Assembly: GCA_024138015.1 (NCBI GenBank)
Contig: JAMXBB010000006.1
Coordinates: 75,244,001-75,308,000 of the forward strand
Reading direction: 5' to 3'
Origin: Lumnitzera littorea
Taxonomy: Eukaryota; Streptophyta; Magnoliopsida; Myrtales; Combretaceae
DNA length: 64,000 nucleotides
Shown: in pieces, positions 23,658 through 37,414 of the stretch
How positions within the stretch are numbered: position 1 is the stretch's first letter
Layout: every line of letters starts with the position of its first letter
Made by a program: the position numbers and the translations under genes
Notes under the pieces: generated by a model
What the model was told of the DNA's origin: nothing
The model's input: only the letters and a program-made list of their open reading frames with translations
Databases searched by the model: none

Positions 23658-25400
23658 ATTGAATGCCTATCACCAAAAGTTGGGTAGGGGGTGGTAGGGA
23701 TGGTAGCTTGTTTGAACTAGGGCCTGACTCAAAATCACCTTGTCGAGTTTCAAACTATGCTTAGACTTGAATCCAGCAACATAGGTTAGACTCGTGTATG
23801 GGACCCGTTGGAGTAGTAGGTTTATGTTGAGTTGGCGAGTCAAACTTGTAAACCCTGTAAGTTTTAATCTCGGTAAGTTTTAATCCACTCACATTAAATC
23901 AAAAACAAAGAAAAGTGAAAAAGCTAAAAAAGGGATAAAAATGAAAAAGAAGAAGAAGAGTAGAATAAATTAAAAAATAAAATTGAAAAATTATATAATA
24001 TTGAAAATTTAAACTAATCTAATGTGGATAGGAAAAAGTTATTTCTCATTCGCAACATTCAATTTGATGCTAGTAACAATATAATGAATAAATATATTTT
24101 AAAAGTATGTTTGTTTTGGTATATATAGACTTTTACTAAAAGAAAAATCTTATTCTTAACAATGTAGAATTGACATTTGTTTTTCTAATTACCTTTAGCC
24201 ACTGAGATTTTTTCACACATTATTAATATTACAAGTTAAGTTGGACATGCTTGTATATAAATAAATGCATGTCCTTATCAACTATTATATAAAATAGGTT
24301 AAAGGTTACATGGCTGTAGAGGCCCTATGTTTTTAGTTTAAAATTTAACTTAAGAAAAAAATTTTTTTGAGGGCCCATTGTTTGCTTAAACCTTTACATT
24401 TTATGTCTTATGTCACCATACACAAAGTGGGTTCCCATTAAGAATTTGAGGATTGAGTGTTATTTCAATTATACTTTTAGGATTTGTATTCTTTTCATTT
24501 ACCCTTCCCTTAATTTTGCCTAATTTATAAGTCAATAGTTGAGATTATTTAAATTTTTGAATTATCATATGATATCATCATGACATCATCATATTTGTTA
24601 TAATTTCAATTGTAGCTTTTTTCCAAATGACTTACCCTACTTTCATTGTGAATGCTTTTTGAAGTACTTTAATCCTCATCATCATATACTTACATATAAA
24701 ATTTAAGGTAGAATTAAATGAGAATCCCTTGGATAAGGAAGATAAAGGCCTATTGTATTTCGAAATAGCAAATAGTATATATTTTATTACAAATCACAAA
24801 TTAATATAAGCTTGACCCTTTGAATTTTGGCATTATAAGTTAAAATGAAAAGAATATGGGAATAAAAAAAAAAAAGATTAAAACTTGGATACTTGACCTA
24901 TTTGATTATTTATTTTCTAATGGGAAAAGAACACAGGTAATAGATTCTATTTATAATCACCTTGTACAATATTTTTCTCTTATTATACTTATCTCATGTT
25001 TCCAAGTATTAGGGCTAGCAATTTAGATCCAACTTGACAAATTGAGATACAAAATTACATTATTTAAAAAGGTTTGTATATAAAAAAAAATTGATACAAG
25101 ACACTAACGTGCTAGACCCATTTAAATACATTTAAATTTGTGTCCATGTTTATGTCTAAGTCCCATACACGTTTAAGGGCTTATTTATTAAACAGATCCC
25201 ATAAACACATTTCGGAACCCAAAAACTTGTTTGACATTAATACATTATTTTAAGTTTTCATTTTTCCCAAAAAAAAGTCCAAAACTAAAACATAGTGACC
25301 AAAATAGGGCTATATTTTCTCAAAACACAGTCATCGAAAGTCCTTCCCACTTTGTTATAGCCGCATAAGCACAATGTGAAACATAAGTGTAAGTCTTCTT
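23658..25400. other. AT-rich spacer
   Basis: No gene or mobile element was recognised. There is a purine-rich patch at 23905-23970 and a poly-T run near 25413-25430. Confidence 0.45.
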
Positions 25401-26087
25401 CTTTGATTTTTCTTTCTTTTTTTTTTTTTTTGTTTGGTAATGCTCTAGGCTCAAGGCATCATAGATCGCCCTATGTCTATAATGATCTACTAACACATTT
25501 AGCTAAAAGAGAAGCTAGATTCTCTACAACTTCATAAATAATTTCATAACTCTCATTCAATAAATTTTAAAGTAATTGAAGGTCATAATTAAATCTCTTT
25601 AAATATTGTAACATAAATGAACTTTAATAAACTAAACTCTCATGTTGCAAATGAAATGACAAAGCTCTCTAACAACAACTTTATTTCATTTCTCTCAATA
25701 ACTGATCACATCTCATCATCATAATAGTAGTAAAATTCTCTAGTATCTTTATCCTGATAATAGTAATACGCTTCCCCATTCTCATCATAATCTACCTATT
25801 CATCTAAAGTCCCTATAGCTAAAAAAGAAAGTGGAATGAGCTAATTCCAATACAAAAACCCACAAATACAAGCAAGTGTCATGCAATAATCAATATAGCA
25901 CAGGAAATAATGCAACAAAAATAAATCAAACAACAAGTTATTGTATATTTAGTTAAGTCAACAGTTAACATAGCTCGAGATCACTTACGATTAACCCTAA
26001 ACCTAAAGTAACTCAAACTCTACATACGGTTCCTAGTTAGGACACTACCACTATGACCCTTATCTAAACAGGTACTAGGATATTGGT
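25401..26087 (-). repeat. Element F 3' LTR, distal part (left of C)
   Basis: Element C is flanked by ttggt (26083-26087) and ctggt (57595-57599), so the sequences beside it were once joined. On the right this is the 3' LTR of element F (57595-59091), so this left flank should be the rest of that LTR. Read on the minus strand it has the 'ggaattagctcattcc' word seen near LTR ends of such elements. The outer edge is not defined; 25401 is a guess. Confidence 0.4.
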
Positions 26088-27017
26088 TGATGGATTGCCA
26101 ATCTTTGGCCCCCTCACTTATGTGCGCCTCCAAGGCCTACAATTTCTTATGAGGAGGATATTCTCATGTCAGCCTTCCGAGGATGAACATCAGTACACGG
26201 GAGGACAATGGGTGAATTCCTTGAGGTCTCAACTCATACACATTCTTCTCTACACAGACCCGCTACCCAATCACCAACTTGCCTAATGCGGAGGTCAACC
26301 TGCTGAATGTCAAGTTTGAGGTGATTGTGTATTAAGCATAAGTTTAATCTATAAGCATGACATGTACTGAGGCCATATTAGTGGGTGTCGAGGTTGAGGC
26401 CTCAACATGTTGAGCTCTACTTACTCAACCTATAGAACAGTAGCATCCCTCTTTTGTCTCAGCAATTCCAAATACCATCCATCTGTAGCAACCATAACTT
26501 CATCGCAGCTCAGCTACTATGTCTTAAGAATCACCTATGAACCCATTGATAAGCCGCTACCTATTTTTACTTTTCTAACATTTGTACTGTATTCCCTTTT
26601 ATTAATTTGTTCTATTTACTCTTTTCATACATTCTAGGAATCTCCTTCTTTATTATTTTTTATGTAATTTTCTTTATTTGTATTGTTGCCCTAAAGAACT
26701 TACTATAAATAGTCATTTTATTATAGCCGCAAGGTATCTTACCTTTTTTCAGATATTGAATATACTCGTTCTTGTGAAATATCCCTCTTCAAGTACAATT
26801 TCCTTATACTTTTATCTAATTTTATTGAGTAGCTCAAGATTAGTAGCGAGTGGACCTTAATATTAGCTTGCGAGTCACATTAAGCGAAGTGTTAAGTCGT
26901 ATGTGTTCGTTAGTGAGTCATATCATTTTAGCAACTCTATAGAAGCTATTGTGTTGTTGACCCTTTCATCCTACTTTTCTTTGATATCTTGAAGGACCCA
27001 TTCGGTTACTATCATCT
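26088..27017 (+). repeat. Element C 5' LTR, first part
   Basis: Begins TGATGGATTGCC and aligns with the 3' LTR at 56643-57560, including 'tttcttatgaggaggata' and 'ctttgatatct'. It breaks off at the insertion of element B and resumes at 42071-42115. Confidence 0.85.
26704..26711 (+). promoter_or_regulatory. TATA box in element C 5' LTR
   Basis: tataaata, conserved at the corresponding place in the 3' LTR (57240-57247). Its position in the second half of the LTR suits the start of element transcription. Confidence 0.5.
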
Positions 27018-28648
27018 TGATGTGTATGATTTCCTTTAAGAATATTTTTCTCAATAAAAACACTCTGGCAAGTGAACCGTATCATACACTATAATAGAAA
27101 TAACTAGTGAAACTAATTCATTCTTAAGGATTAGAAACTAAGTATTAAATTATTTCAATTTTTTACTTAGTTAGGCAATAAAACAAATTAAAATAAAAAG
27201 AACTAATTAACTATGACTATGAATGAACTAAAAATAAAATACTAACATCACAAGGAAAGAATTTACTAAGAATAACATGGGATCTCAACAAAGCCATCAT
27301 CTAATGAATCAACACATATCCATAAAATATGATAGAATTAATTAATTGATATTTCTTAGATTCACAAGAGTTCATTTCCCTTTCAAGTTGATATTGCCCT
27401 AATTATAGCAAAAATAACCCTTTCGAGTAGTTTATCTATAATCTCCTATTATGTAGTAAATTTCCTCTCACAAAATTTACTACCCTAAGTAATATCAAGA
27501 TTCATGCATATTTTTATGTTATAAAAATTAATAATAATTGCCTTATGAACATCAATCCTAAAACTAATTCTAAGCGTATGTTTCCATGTCAATAATTTAA
27601 TCAATTGTATTTCATTTTTATATAAACTATCCATTCCCTTTCGAGTTCTTCAAGTTTTATTCACAAAAATACTGTTAGCCAGACAATAGAATCATAAATC
27701 ATGAAATTGAGTAATTAAAAATCCAATCAATTAAATAGTAACATATAATAAAGTCATGTATTGATTAAATCATTAAGTTATGTTAAAATCCCATTAAATC
27801 TAATTTAATTCATGGTAAAAATAAAGATTACACAAAAAAAATTCAAGAAACATGATAAATCTTGAAAGTGAAAAAAGATTACAAAACCCAGTTATAATTC
27901 TTAAAATATAAATTTAATTTCTAATCCGGTCTCTTCTTGAATCTGTTGTGCTCTTGTGACTAATCCTAGAATTTGTCTTCAATCCCCTGCATTCTATCCC
28001 CTGCATGTGGAAAAACTAGAAGAAAAACCAAATCTTCTGTGTACCCCCACGACAACAGATGCTAAAGAAAAATATAAAACCTAAATTCTACGAAAAACTA
28101 AAAGAAAAAAAATCCTGCTTTTTAGTTACAGAAATTGAATTGTATATCTTTCCTTCACATGTCGACTTTCTTTTTTTATTCCTTTTTTTCTTTTTCTTTT
28201 TATAAAGAATCTAATTGTGCATGTGATTTACTTTTCAATAGATGGGCTCCTGACATGAATTTTATGTTGGCTTCGCTCTCGCATTACGTGGCTGAACAAC
28301 TCTGTGCATTTCTTTGGAACGTAGGCTTCTTTATTTCCTTTTTCTATGACCGTAGCTTGCTCTTCCACATGTGAACCTAAACATTCTGAACATGATCGGC
28401 TAGAGTGCTTGAAAATTTTACGGATCGAACACTTCATCAATAAGTGGGCTTGAAGTTCACTTCTGCATGGACTTTGTAACCGAAATACGTTGGAGATATG
28501 TTGAGACAAGACTGGTTCAATTTCCACTTTTTGGTTCGATATTCCTTTATATATATATATTTCTTGAATATGCACATTTTTCCTATCAAAAGTATAAAGA
28601 TATGTACATTAGTATAGTATAAAGTGGAGATAAAATTATAGCTTATCA
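27018..28648 (-). repeat. Element B 3' LTR
   Basis: Matches 40433-42070 over its length, for example around 28135-28300 against 41529-41700 (a T/C-rich run, then 'cctgacatgaattttatg'). Ends in 'agcttatca' on the plus strand. Low-complexity frames within it are not genes. Confidence 0.88.
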
Positions 28649-30400
28649 ACTACCCCCAACTTCATAATTTGTTTGTCCTTAAGTAAAACATATATTAATA
28701 AAAGCAATTAAGGATAAGTACTACTCTTATTACGATATGATATGAACATACCACATCAATTTATTATGTATGAATGATGAGGTTCCATTGATATAGAGCA
28801 AATTCCAAGAGACTTGTTGGAGGGTCTGAGGAAAGAGAAATAAATAGCAAATTTAACTTTGGTAGAATTTGGGTTCACCTTCCAATTCTATTCAATACTA
28901 AGAGATATGACTCTTATCAATTCACATTCAATTTAATCAAATTTAGGTCTTACAACTTTTGATTGCATGCATTTACTCAATTACAATTTGCATTTATTAG
29001 GAACACTAAAATACTGGAGTTTAACAGTTAATCTATATGAGATAAAGTTCTACCATATCATTTAAACAAAGATTTAGAAAGTTGAAATTCGATATAACAT
29101 CAACTAATTAAGTAAAAGTCACTAGTACTTTATATACTTAACTAAAATGTATATATTCCCCTCTTCTATCTCTCCAAGTATCATAATTCAAAGTAAATCC
29201 ATATTACATCTACCTATCCCTTAATCATCCCCATTAGTATTGATTTTCATTGGAGGTTTTCTTTTCCTTTTTTTTTTTAATTAGGTTAGAGCAATTTCAT
29301 CGGTTAGTAAGTCTTAAGCCAGACGACCTTAGGCTAGTAGGCATTAAGACTCCCCTTCAAACCATCTAATTACTCCATTATTTATTTAAGCACAATTATT
29401 ATAATCGAGTCAATTAGCAGTAGAATTCAAACCTCACTCTTCTAATAGACCCAGGCAAATCCATACCAACTTCTCTTTACGTAAGTAGCGAGAAAGAAGC
29501 TTACTCTTCTGAGGGACTAAGGTCGATCTTTACCAATATATACAATTTATTTACCACTTTTTTCTTTTTACCTCCAACTATTTTGATATTTTCAAGAAAC
29601 AAGTTTCATTTGTTCATTTACTATAAATTATAAGGCTCTAAAGACTTCTAAGGGATGAATATACAGTACCATAAACTTAAAATTACAAGCATCTAACTTT
29701 TAATAAGCGACATTGCCCTAATTAGTAGTCTCAAATCAAAGTTTAATTAGCATGTAACTAAACCTAACATAGATTTCATGATTCAACTCTAGTTAAGTGT
29801 TAAAAGTTCATAAGTGATAAAATATAATTAAGTACAAAAATTGAAAAAATTTAAACAAAACGTTGATTTTCTATAAAAATGCAAATTCAATGTAAATTCA
29901 AGTGTAAGAATTTCCAATAACCACTTATAAGGACCAAAAGTATAATAGTTAACTAGCATTAAGATATATCACTTCAATTCATCTCTATCACCTCAACTTC
30001 AGAACAAATATCTCACCCCTACCTTTAGGACAAACAATGTCCGCATTGTTAAACAAAAGAGAAGCATAAAGAAAGGTAAGAAAAGGGACTTCCCTAGGGT
30101 GATGAGCGACTTCCTAGTTAAATTGTCCTATCCACAGTAAACATGATCTTGCCATCCTTAACCAAACAAAATCTTATAGCCTACATACTTAATAGAGAGA
30201 TCAAAGACACCATAGAAAATGAAAAGAAAATGCAAAATAAGCAAGAAAAATGAAGAGATAGTGGGCTACCTCCCATTGATTGCTTGTTTTAAAGTCTTCA
30301 ACTTGACTTTCTTTCCTACTCAAGCTAGGCCATTGAAACCCACTGCTAACTGCTGCTCACCAAAATTCTCCCCTTCATAATAATGTTTCAATAAGTACCC
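28649..30400 (-). other. Element B polypurine tract and noncoding 3' region
   Basis: On the minus strand a 'gttgggggtagt' purine run abuts the LTR start, just as in element A. The remaining 1.7 kb has no recognised frame. Confidence 0.6.
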
Positions 30401-31701
30401 ATCGACTTGAAAGGGGCCCCTTAATCTCAATAGCTTCATAAGGGAAGACTTTGGTTACCTCAAACGGTCTTGACTACCTTGACCTCAATTTATTGGGAAA
30501 CAACTTCAATTGATAGTTATATAACAACACCTTTTATCTAACCCTAAACTCTTTATGAAGAATATTTTTGTCATGCCACCTTTTTGTCTTTTCCTTACAG
30601 ATCCTAACATTTTCAAATGCCTCATTTCGAAACACCACTAACTCATTAAGTTGGAGTAATTGGTGGCTAGTTATAGCATCTCAATCAAAGTTAAAAAATT
30701 TTACGGCTTAGTAAGCCTTATGCTTAAACTCCGTAAGGAGAAGACACACTTTGCCGAATACAATCCTATATGGGGACATGCTAATTAGATTTTTATAAGT
30801 GATTTGGTATACCTAAAGAGCATCATCAAGCTTAAGCGACCAATCTTTATGTGATGCATTGACTATTTTCTCTAAAATTCGCTTTAGCTCTCTATTAGAA
30901 AGCTCAACCTAGCCACTTGTTTGAGGGTGATAAGGTGTTGCCACCTTATGCTTCACTTAGTATTTAGCAAGAAAATTAACAAATTGCTTGTTACAGAAGT
31001 GCGTCTCTCCATCACTATTGATAGCGTGTAATGTCCCAAACTTAGTGAAGATGTTCTTTTTCAAAAACTTAAGTACACTCCGGTGATCATTAGTTGGGAG
31101 AGCAACTGCTTCAACCCATTTTGACACATAGTCAACTGTAACTAAGATGTATTTATTCGAAAAAGAAATGTGGAATGGTCTCATGAAATCAATCCCCCAC
31201 ACATTGAACAATTCAATCACTAAGATTCCACTTTATGGCATCTTGTCTTCTAGAAATTTTTCCAACTCGTTGACATTGAGCACATGCTAACACAAATGCC
31301 CTACAATCCTTAAATAGGGTAGGTTAATAAAATCCACACTATAAAACCTTAGTTGCAGTCCTCTCAGCACCAAAATGACCACCAGCCTCTCTAGAATGGC
31401 AATGGTGAAGAATGTTAGCATGCTTACACTCAGGAATACATTGCCTAATTACTTTGTTTGCATAACTCTTGAAAAGGTAAGGCTGATCCCATAAGTAATA
31501 TCGAATATCAGACAATAATTTCTTCTTCTGGTGATAAGAAATTCCATAATGCAATATGCCACTAACTAAGTAATTGACAATGTCGGCATACCAAGGTAGA
31601 TCTGTTAAAGACACTGCGTACAAGTACTTATTAGGGAACACTTTATTGATGGGTAACTCATCTTTCTCATTCACAATCCTCGAAAGATGGTCAATTACCA
31701 A
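30401..31701 (-). pseudogene. Element B integrase (broken)
   Basis: Readable blocks on the minus strand: 31339-31701 has YLFKSYANKVIRQCIPECKH and HCHSREAGGHFGAERTATKV, the HHCC zinc finger. 30957-31220 has NVWGIDFMRPFH, YILVTVDYVSKWVEAVALPT, IFTKFGTLHAINSDGETHFC, the catalytic core with both aspartates (GID and NSDG). The C-terminal block, corresponding to 13400-13530 of element A, is degraded at about 30400-30600. Stops separate the blocks. Confidence 0.8.
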
Positions 31702-31721
31702 ATTTTTAGTACCGTTTTATC

Positions 31722-32024
31722 TCAAATTTCGAGATCGAACTCTTGTAATAACGAAATCCACCTAATTAATCTTGTCTTTGCATCCGCCTTTGCCAACAAA
31801 TACTTTAATGATGAGTGATCGGTATACACAATCACCTTAGAACCTATAAAATAGGATCTAAATTTATCATAGGCAAATACTACTACAAGAAGCTCCTTCT
31901 CTATGGTGGCATAATTTCTTTGTGCATCATTAAGCATATTATTGGTGTAATATATTGCTTGGAACACTTTGTCCCTCTTCTGACTTAACATAGCACCTAC
32001 TGCTACATAACTAGCATTACACAT
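31722..32024 (-). pseudogene. Element B RNase H domain
   Basis: One hundred codons with MCNASYVAVGAMLSQKRDKV, AIYYTNNMLNDAQRNYATIE, KELLVVVFAYDKFRSY and YTDHSSLKYLLAKADAK. The start of the domain normally reads CDAS; here the first acidic residue is N, consistent with a G-to-A change. The rest is well conserved with element A. Confidence 0.82.
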
Positions 32025-32102
32025 GGGCTCAAAAGGAAACTCCTAGTCGAGTGCCACAATCACTAGTGTGGTGGTCAATTTTTCCTTTAGTAGCGCAAAT
32101 GC

Positions 32103-32864
32103 CTAAAAGCACTCCTCATCAAATAGAAATGGACTCTCCTTTTCCAACAAATTACCCAGAGGTTTGGTGATCTTTGAGAAATCACGAATGAATCTTTGGT
32201 AGAACCTTGTATGTCTTAGGAAACTCTGTACCCCTTTCACATTCATCAGTGGAGGAAACTTTGCAATCACCTCAACTTTTGCCTTATCCACCTCAATCCC
32301 TTTAAGAGAAACCTTGTGTCCCAGTACGATCCCTTCTTACACCATAAAGTGACACTTCTCCCAATTAAGGGTTAGGTGAGTGTCTCTGTATCTTTGAAAC
32401 ACAGATGATGAATTCTCTAGACAATGTTCAAATGTAGAGTCAATTACAAAGAAGTCATCTGCGAAGACCTCAATGTATTTCTTGATCATGTTCGAGAAAA
32501 TCACCATCATATACCTTTGAAAGGTAGTAGGTGCATTACATACATTGAAAGGCATACTCCTAAATGCGAAGGTTCCATAAGGATAGGTGAAGGTAGTCTT
32601 CTCCTAATCCTCAGGGGCAATATGTATTTGGTTATATCTGGAATAACCATCTAGAAAACAATAATATGCATGCCTTGCTAATGTCTTAAGCATTTGGTCA
32701 ATGAAGGGTAAGGGCAAATGATCCTTGCAGGATGCATCATTTAGCTTTTGACATTTGATGCAAACCCTCCATCTTGTCACAGTTTGGGTAGGTATCAACT
32801 CATTCCTCTCATTCTCTACAATGGTCATACCTCCCTTCTTTGGTACCACTTGTACTAGACTCAC
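32103..32864 (-). pseudogene. Element B reverse transcriptase (three fragments)
   Basis: Fragments in order on the minus strand: 32864-32604 (VVPKKGGMTIVENERNELIP, PLPFIDQMLKTLARHAYYC, FLDGYSRYNQIHIAPED); 32555-32337 (MPFNVCNAPTTFQRYMM, IEVFADDFFV, TLNWEKCHFMV); 32291-32103 (VEVIAKFPPLMNVKGVQSF, RFYQRFIRDFSKITKPLG). The catalytic motif is FADD rather than the lineage's usual FMDD. Breaks between fragments are stops rather than large deletions. Confidence 0.85.
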
Positions 32865-33400
32865 CTACTTATTATCCGAGATTGGGAAAATAATCTTGGC
32901 ATTGAGGAGTTTCAAAACCTCCTTCTTCACCACTTCCTTCAAAGTGGGATTGAGTTTAAGTTATGGTTGAACCAATAGCTTACACTAGGCTTCTAAGAGA
33001 ATCTGATGCATGTAAACCAATGGATGGATCCCCTAAATGTCTGTAATCGTCCATCTAATAGCTTCCTTGTGTTCCTTGAGGACTTTTATCAACCTGTCCT
33101 TCTTTTCTAGTGATAACTCTGCTGAAAAGATAACAAGTAGTGTCTCATTCTCACTTAAGAACACATACTTCAAATGAGCAGGAAACTACTTCAAATCGAG
33201 TTTTGGAGGCTCTTATATGGATGGAACCAATTTTGTCGCATTGGTTCCCAACTCTTCAAACCTTAGTGGACCTGATTAAACCTTTGCCACTTGCTCCACC
33301 TGTGCATCACTCTTACTCTCTTCATCTCCATCTTCCTCATCACTACTCCAATCCTTAGATATAACCAAATGCTTACAACCATTTAGTCTAATCTCCTCCT
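32865..33400 (-). pseudogene. Element B protease-RT linker (broken)
   Basis: This corresponds to 15832-16293 of element A. Translated pieces on the minus strand resemble the YVFLSENETL and KEAIRWTI segments, with stops. No continuous frame of note. Confidence 0.65.
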
Positions 33401-33419
33401 TTTTTATCTCCTGCACTAA

Positions 33420-33642
33420 CTAGTCGACCACATCAATGGTGTAGCAGGAACCACTATCACTCGAGTGCTTCATTACCTTAAATACATTAAAGGTCACCTG
33501 TTCATCCATTGCTAAGAGTGTCAACTTTCCCTCTTTAACATCAATTAAAGCCTTGCTAGTAGCCAAGAATGGCCTACCCAAGATCAATGTAAGTTCCTTG
33601 TCTTTCTCCATCTCCAAGAAAATAAAGTTTGCAAGGACGATA
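33420..33642 (-). pseudogene. Element B protease, C-terminal part
   Basis: IVLANFIF, then MEKDKELTLILGRPFLATSK and ALIDVKEGKLTLLAMDEQVT. It is the downstream part of the protease domain, cut off from the rest by solo LTR E1. Joined to 37135-37414, the frame reads through VDKFI and VLANF exactly as in element A at the same place. Confidence 0.85.
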
Positions 33643-36600
33643 TGTCAGGACCCTACAGGGGGCCTAATAGGATTACCTAAAATTTCCATAATATGTGTGC
33701 CCCCATGATATGAAAATTACCTTGCAAGTCAGAGATTGTAAGACTCTAAATAATAAATCACTAAGATTAATGATTTTCAAGTAATTAATTTATTGTAACA
33801 TGACATAATATATAATTATAAATAATTATGGATGTCCAATATCCCAAGATCCTTAGAACCGCAGAGAATCGGTATCCCCTACCAAATAATAGGACAGGAT
33901 ATGCCAACATTATAAAACTGCAGGAAGAATTAAATTATATTAAATTCTAACATGTGAATATTTTCTACAAAGAGTGTTTATGTATCACCTATAAAGATCT
34001 CAACTAATTCTAACACTAATGTACATATTTTCATCTCGCACTCAGCACTCAGCACTCGAGACTTATCCTAATCTCATTGTATGTAAACCTGCAAAAGAAA
34101 GACTATTGGGGAATAAGCTACAAGAGCTTAGTGAGCTATCCCTCATACCATACTGGCAAACAAGTTATTAAACAAATTATTACAACCATATGAATGCATG
34201 CACACATAGAATACTAAACAATATATGTAGTTGATCGGTACTGCATATAATATCGGATTTTAACGCCTTCCGAGATAAGGGTTAGAGATTCATCGGCACC
34301 AATTACGACCAGGCTCTAGTACTTGGGTTTTTACCCATAGCTTTGAATATCATATTTCATAAAATATATTTCCATTTCTAAGTCGTCTAATAGTACACAA
34401 AATCATAGGCCTAGCGGTGAGGTGGCCCCCGCAGTCCACACTTACACCCTACAGTGGAGATCTCTAGACTCGACCTTTAGCCATACAGTTGGCGTCTCCA
34501 TCGCCTAGTAAGCCTGTAGGTTTGGGTAAGGTTATGTTGTATGAGTGCACTGTACAAAAACACATTAATATATATAAACAATCCCCGTAAGGCCTCTCTT
34601 TATCTTCGCGTGAAGTGATGGCCGGAATAAGAAACTGCAATGCATGGATAATGCATGACCCTTTTAATTTAAGATAAGCCAAATATAATTAGGTCAAATT
34701 ATGAGGTGATTAATCAAAATCAGCAAACCATTCAAATCATATAAAAATCAATCATACCATCAAATCATCAATTATTGTATTTAACAATATTTCTTATAAC
34801 AATCAATCAATATCAAGCACACGCATATCCCGAAACCCCATGCATCAAGTTATTGATATTCAATTTAAGTGCACTAACTACAATCACAAACAAGTATAGA
34901 GTCATCAGGAGTATTCACTTGACTATGACGACTCGCTCTAGTCGTAATAACCGATCGGGAGATCCTTGCCCTCGTTGGGATCACCTAATCATTACGAGAT
35001 AATAGGGATAATAAGTAGTTGACTCAACTAATGGTTCTGGATATCTATCTACCTAATTCTACTTAGATTACCATCAGCCCTTATTTGATTAAACCTAATT
35101 GCTAATCGTACGTAACTTTTTCATTCTATTTTTAATATTTACGAATTTATAGTTGTTTTTTATCGTTTTCGGATGCACGTTCACATGGTAATGTCCGTTT
35201 TGGACGTTAAGACCCGTGTTTTATAATATGGGCTAAATTTATTAAAATTTTATCTTATTGAAGTTTAATTATTCTTATTGCTTATGTTTGTATCCTAGTT
35301 TGGGACTTAATGATTGAATTAGCTATTTGATTCTTATACTTAGGAAATTTTACATTAGTACTACTAATTCACATTCTTGATTAAGTTTAATTCAATATAG
35401 GAAGTGTATTAGGGTTTAAAGGATCTTCGACTCCTAAGTACATGTATACATATATAGGTTATATTCTTATGTCATCTTATAATCTATTCTTTTACAAGCT
35501 TATGCTTATGTCATGGCTTATGTAATTTTTTTGATAATGTCATGGCTTATGCAATCATTTGATGATGTCATGGCTTAGGTAATCCTTTAATGACATCATT
35601 GCTTACATAATTAGTCCATTATTATCCTTATGTATTTACACACTTTATACATATGTGATATACATACCTATACTTCTAATATACTAATATATATACTTGT
35701 ATACTTATAAGTACTTATACGTATACTAATACACATACTCATATACGCATACGGTGACATATGTATTTTTATACGTATTTTCGTATGCCTTATCTACCTC
35801 CTTAAGAAAGCTTCACAATTTCATTCTTTTTGTATTTTAAGGGTATATTTGACATGGTATATGTATGTATAGTTAGTATATACCTTATTTTAGGTTATGA
35901 ACATATTGAATACTTATGTACAAAGGTATTTATACATGTATATCTCTAGCATATCCTTATGTACACATACTCAAAGATATGTACACATGCATCTTCTTCT
36001 ATTTCCTAAAGAATTCTACACTTCCATATGTAAAGATTTGAACTTTAAGCCTAAATCAACATATATATACACAACACATAACTACTTAACCTAACCTAAC
36101 TCTTCTTTTAACTAGTAAAGAAGATGAAGCAAGACATAGTATCATAAGTACATACCTTAATTTGTGTTGGAATTATGGAGACAAAAAGGAAGGTATTGAA
36201 AGTGAAATGGAAGATGGAAGGTCACGGCAATGGAGGGGGCTTTTGTTTTGTTTCTTTTGATTTGTTTTGTTTATGGAAGAAGGAGAATGGTGGGGTCTAG
36301 AAAGGGAGATGAATGGATGGCAATAAAAGGAAGGGAAGAAAGAAAAACCAAAAGAAAAGAAAAGAAAAGCAATCATTAGATGCTTAGATTTTTTTTATCC
36401 TTATGCATTAGTGTCTTTTGTTGACTTTTCAAATTATTGACTTTAGTTAACATGTGTAAGCTTGGTCAACTTTTCTTAAGTATATGTAATTTTGTACACA
36501 TAATGTAGTAATTAAGGGAAATTAAGGGAAAAATTAGGGAAATGAAAGGAAATGAGGTATTTGGTGAATTGTTTAGTAAAAATAGATGATAAGGTCTTAT

Positions 36601-37134
36601 TTTAGGTATTTATAGCCTGTATATGTCATTTGGTAAACTACTTTATGTAACTAGTATGAAAAGTACTAATTAGGATATTAAGGTTCACTACATTTAATCG
36701 AATCTTTAACTATACCCTTAACTCTATGTAATACTATTTTAATCATATACTTAAGAGATAAATGTAATCTATGATTCATTATCTTAGTTTCTAAGGGACT
36801 ACTTGAGGATTCAAAACCTATATGCGTGATTGAAAGTCATCTCTAATCTTTCACTAATGATTTGGCAAAATACTAGGATTATATTATCAATTTAGAGTTT
36901 TAGGGCATATTATGATGAATTAGTGCACATATGTCTTTAAGGTTATCATTTTAGGGTTTTTATCACTTTTAAATGAAATCTTTAGTGTTTACATACATTT
37001 AAGGTAGAAAAGTTTTTTACGCGATTAATGAATTCTTTTAGGGTTTTCACTTTTATTAGCCTTATCAACTCCTAAATTATCTAACATATTCAAGTCTATT
37101 TCAAAAGCTAGATCGAAAATTTTAGGGGTTTACA
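33643..37134 (-). repeat. Solo LTR E1 (3492 bases)
   Basis: On the plus strand it starts TGTCAGGACC and ends GGGGTTTACA, with flanks cgata (33638-33642) and agata (37135-37139). Its sense is probably minus (starting TGTAAACCCC). No internal region, primer site or second LTR is present, so it is a solo LTR left by recombination. It has a near-twin in opposite orientation, E2. It contains TA/CATA-rich microsatellite (35440-36060) and a C/T- and G/A-rich zone (36170-36370). No gene inside; the open frames there are low-complexity. Confidence 0.85.
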
Positions 37135-37414
37135 AGATAAATTTGTCCACCTTAACTAGCACATCTTCTATGATCCCCCTAGGATACTTAAAACTCCTAT
37201 CGGTCAACTGTAGTGATACTGTAGTTTGTTTGCACTCTCCTAACCCCAATTTCTTAAAGATAGATAGGGGCATGAGATTTATGCTAGTATTAAGGTTACA
37301 AAGGACCTTGTTAAAATAGGAGTTCCCTATATTGCAAGGAATCGTGAAGTTGCTAGGATCTTTAATCTTAAGAGGCAACTTATTTTGTAGGATAGCTGTA
37401 TACTCAATCAGCAT
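37135..37414 (-). pseudogene. Element B protease, N-terminal part
   Basis: NKLPLKIKDPSNFTIPCNIG, then CNLNTSINLMPLSIFKKLGL, then YPRGIIEDVLVKVDKFI. The active-site aspartate of CDLGAS is N here (CNLNTS), so the enzyme would be dead even without the E1 insertion that follows. Confidence 0.85.

Noticed and set aside
26407..26860. Two plus-strand frames with hydrophobic residues as membrane proteins
   Set aside because: They lie wholly inside the element C 5' LTR and are not conserved as frames in the 3' LTR.
35440..36060. CRISPR-like or regulatory repeat array
   Set aside because: It is irregular TA/CATA microsatellite inside solo LTR E1, without fixed repeat units or spacers.
33643..37134. 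E1 as a complete non-autonomous LTR element
   Set aside because: No second LTR, primer site or polypurine tract inside; E2 has the same full extent, which fits a solo LTR.
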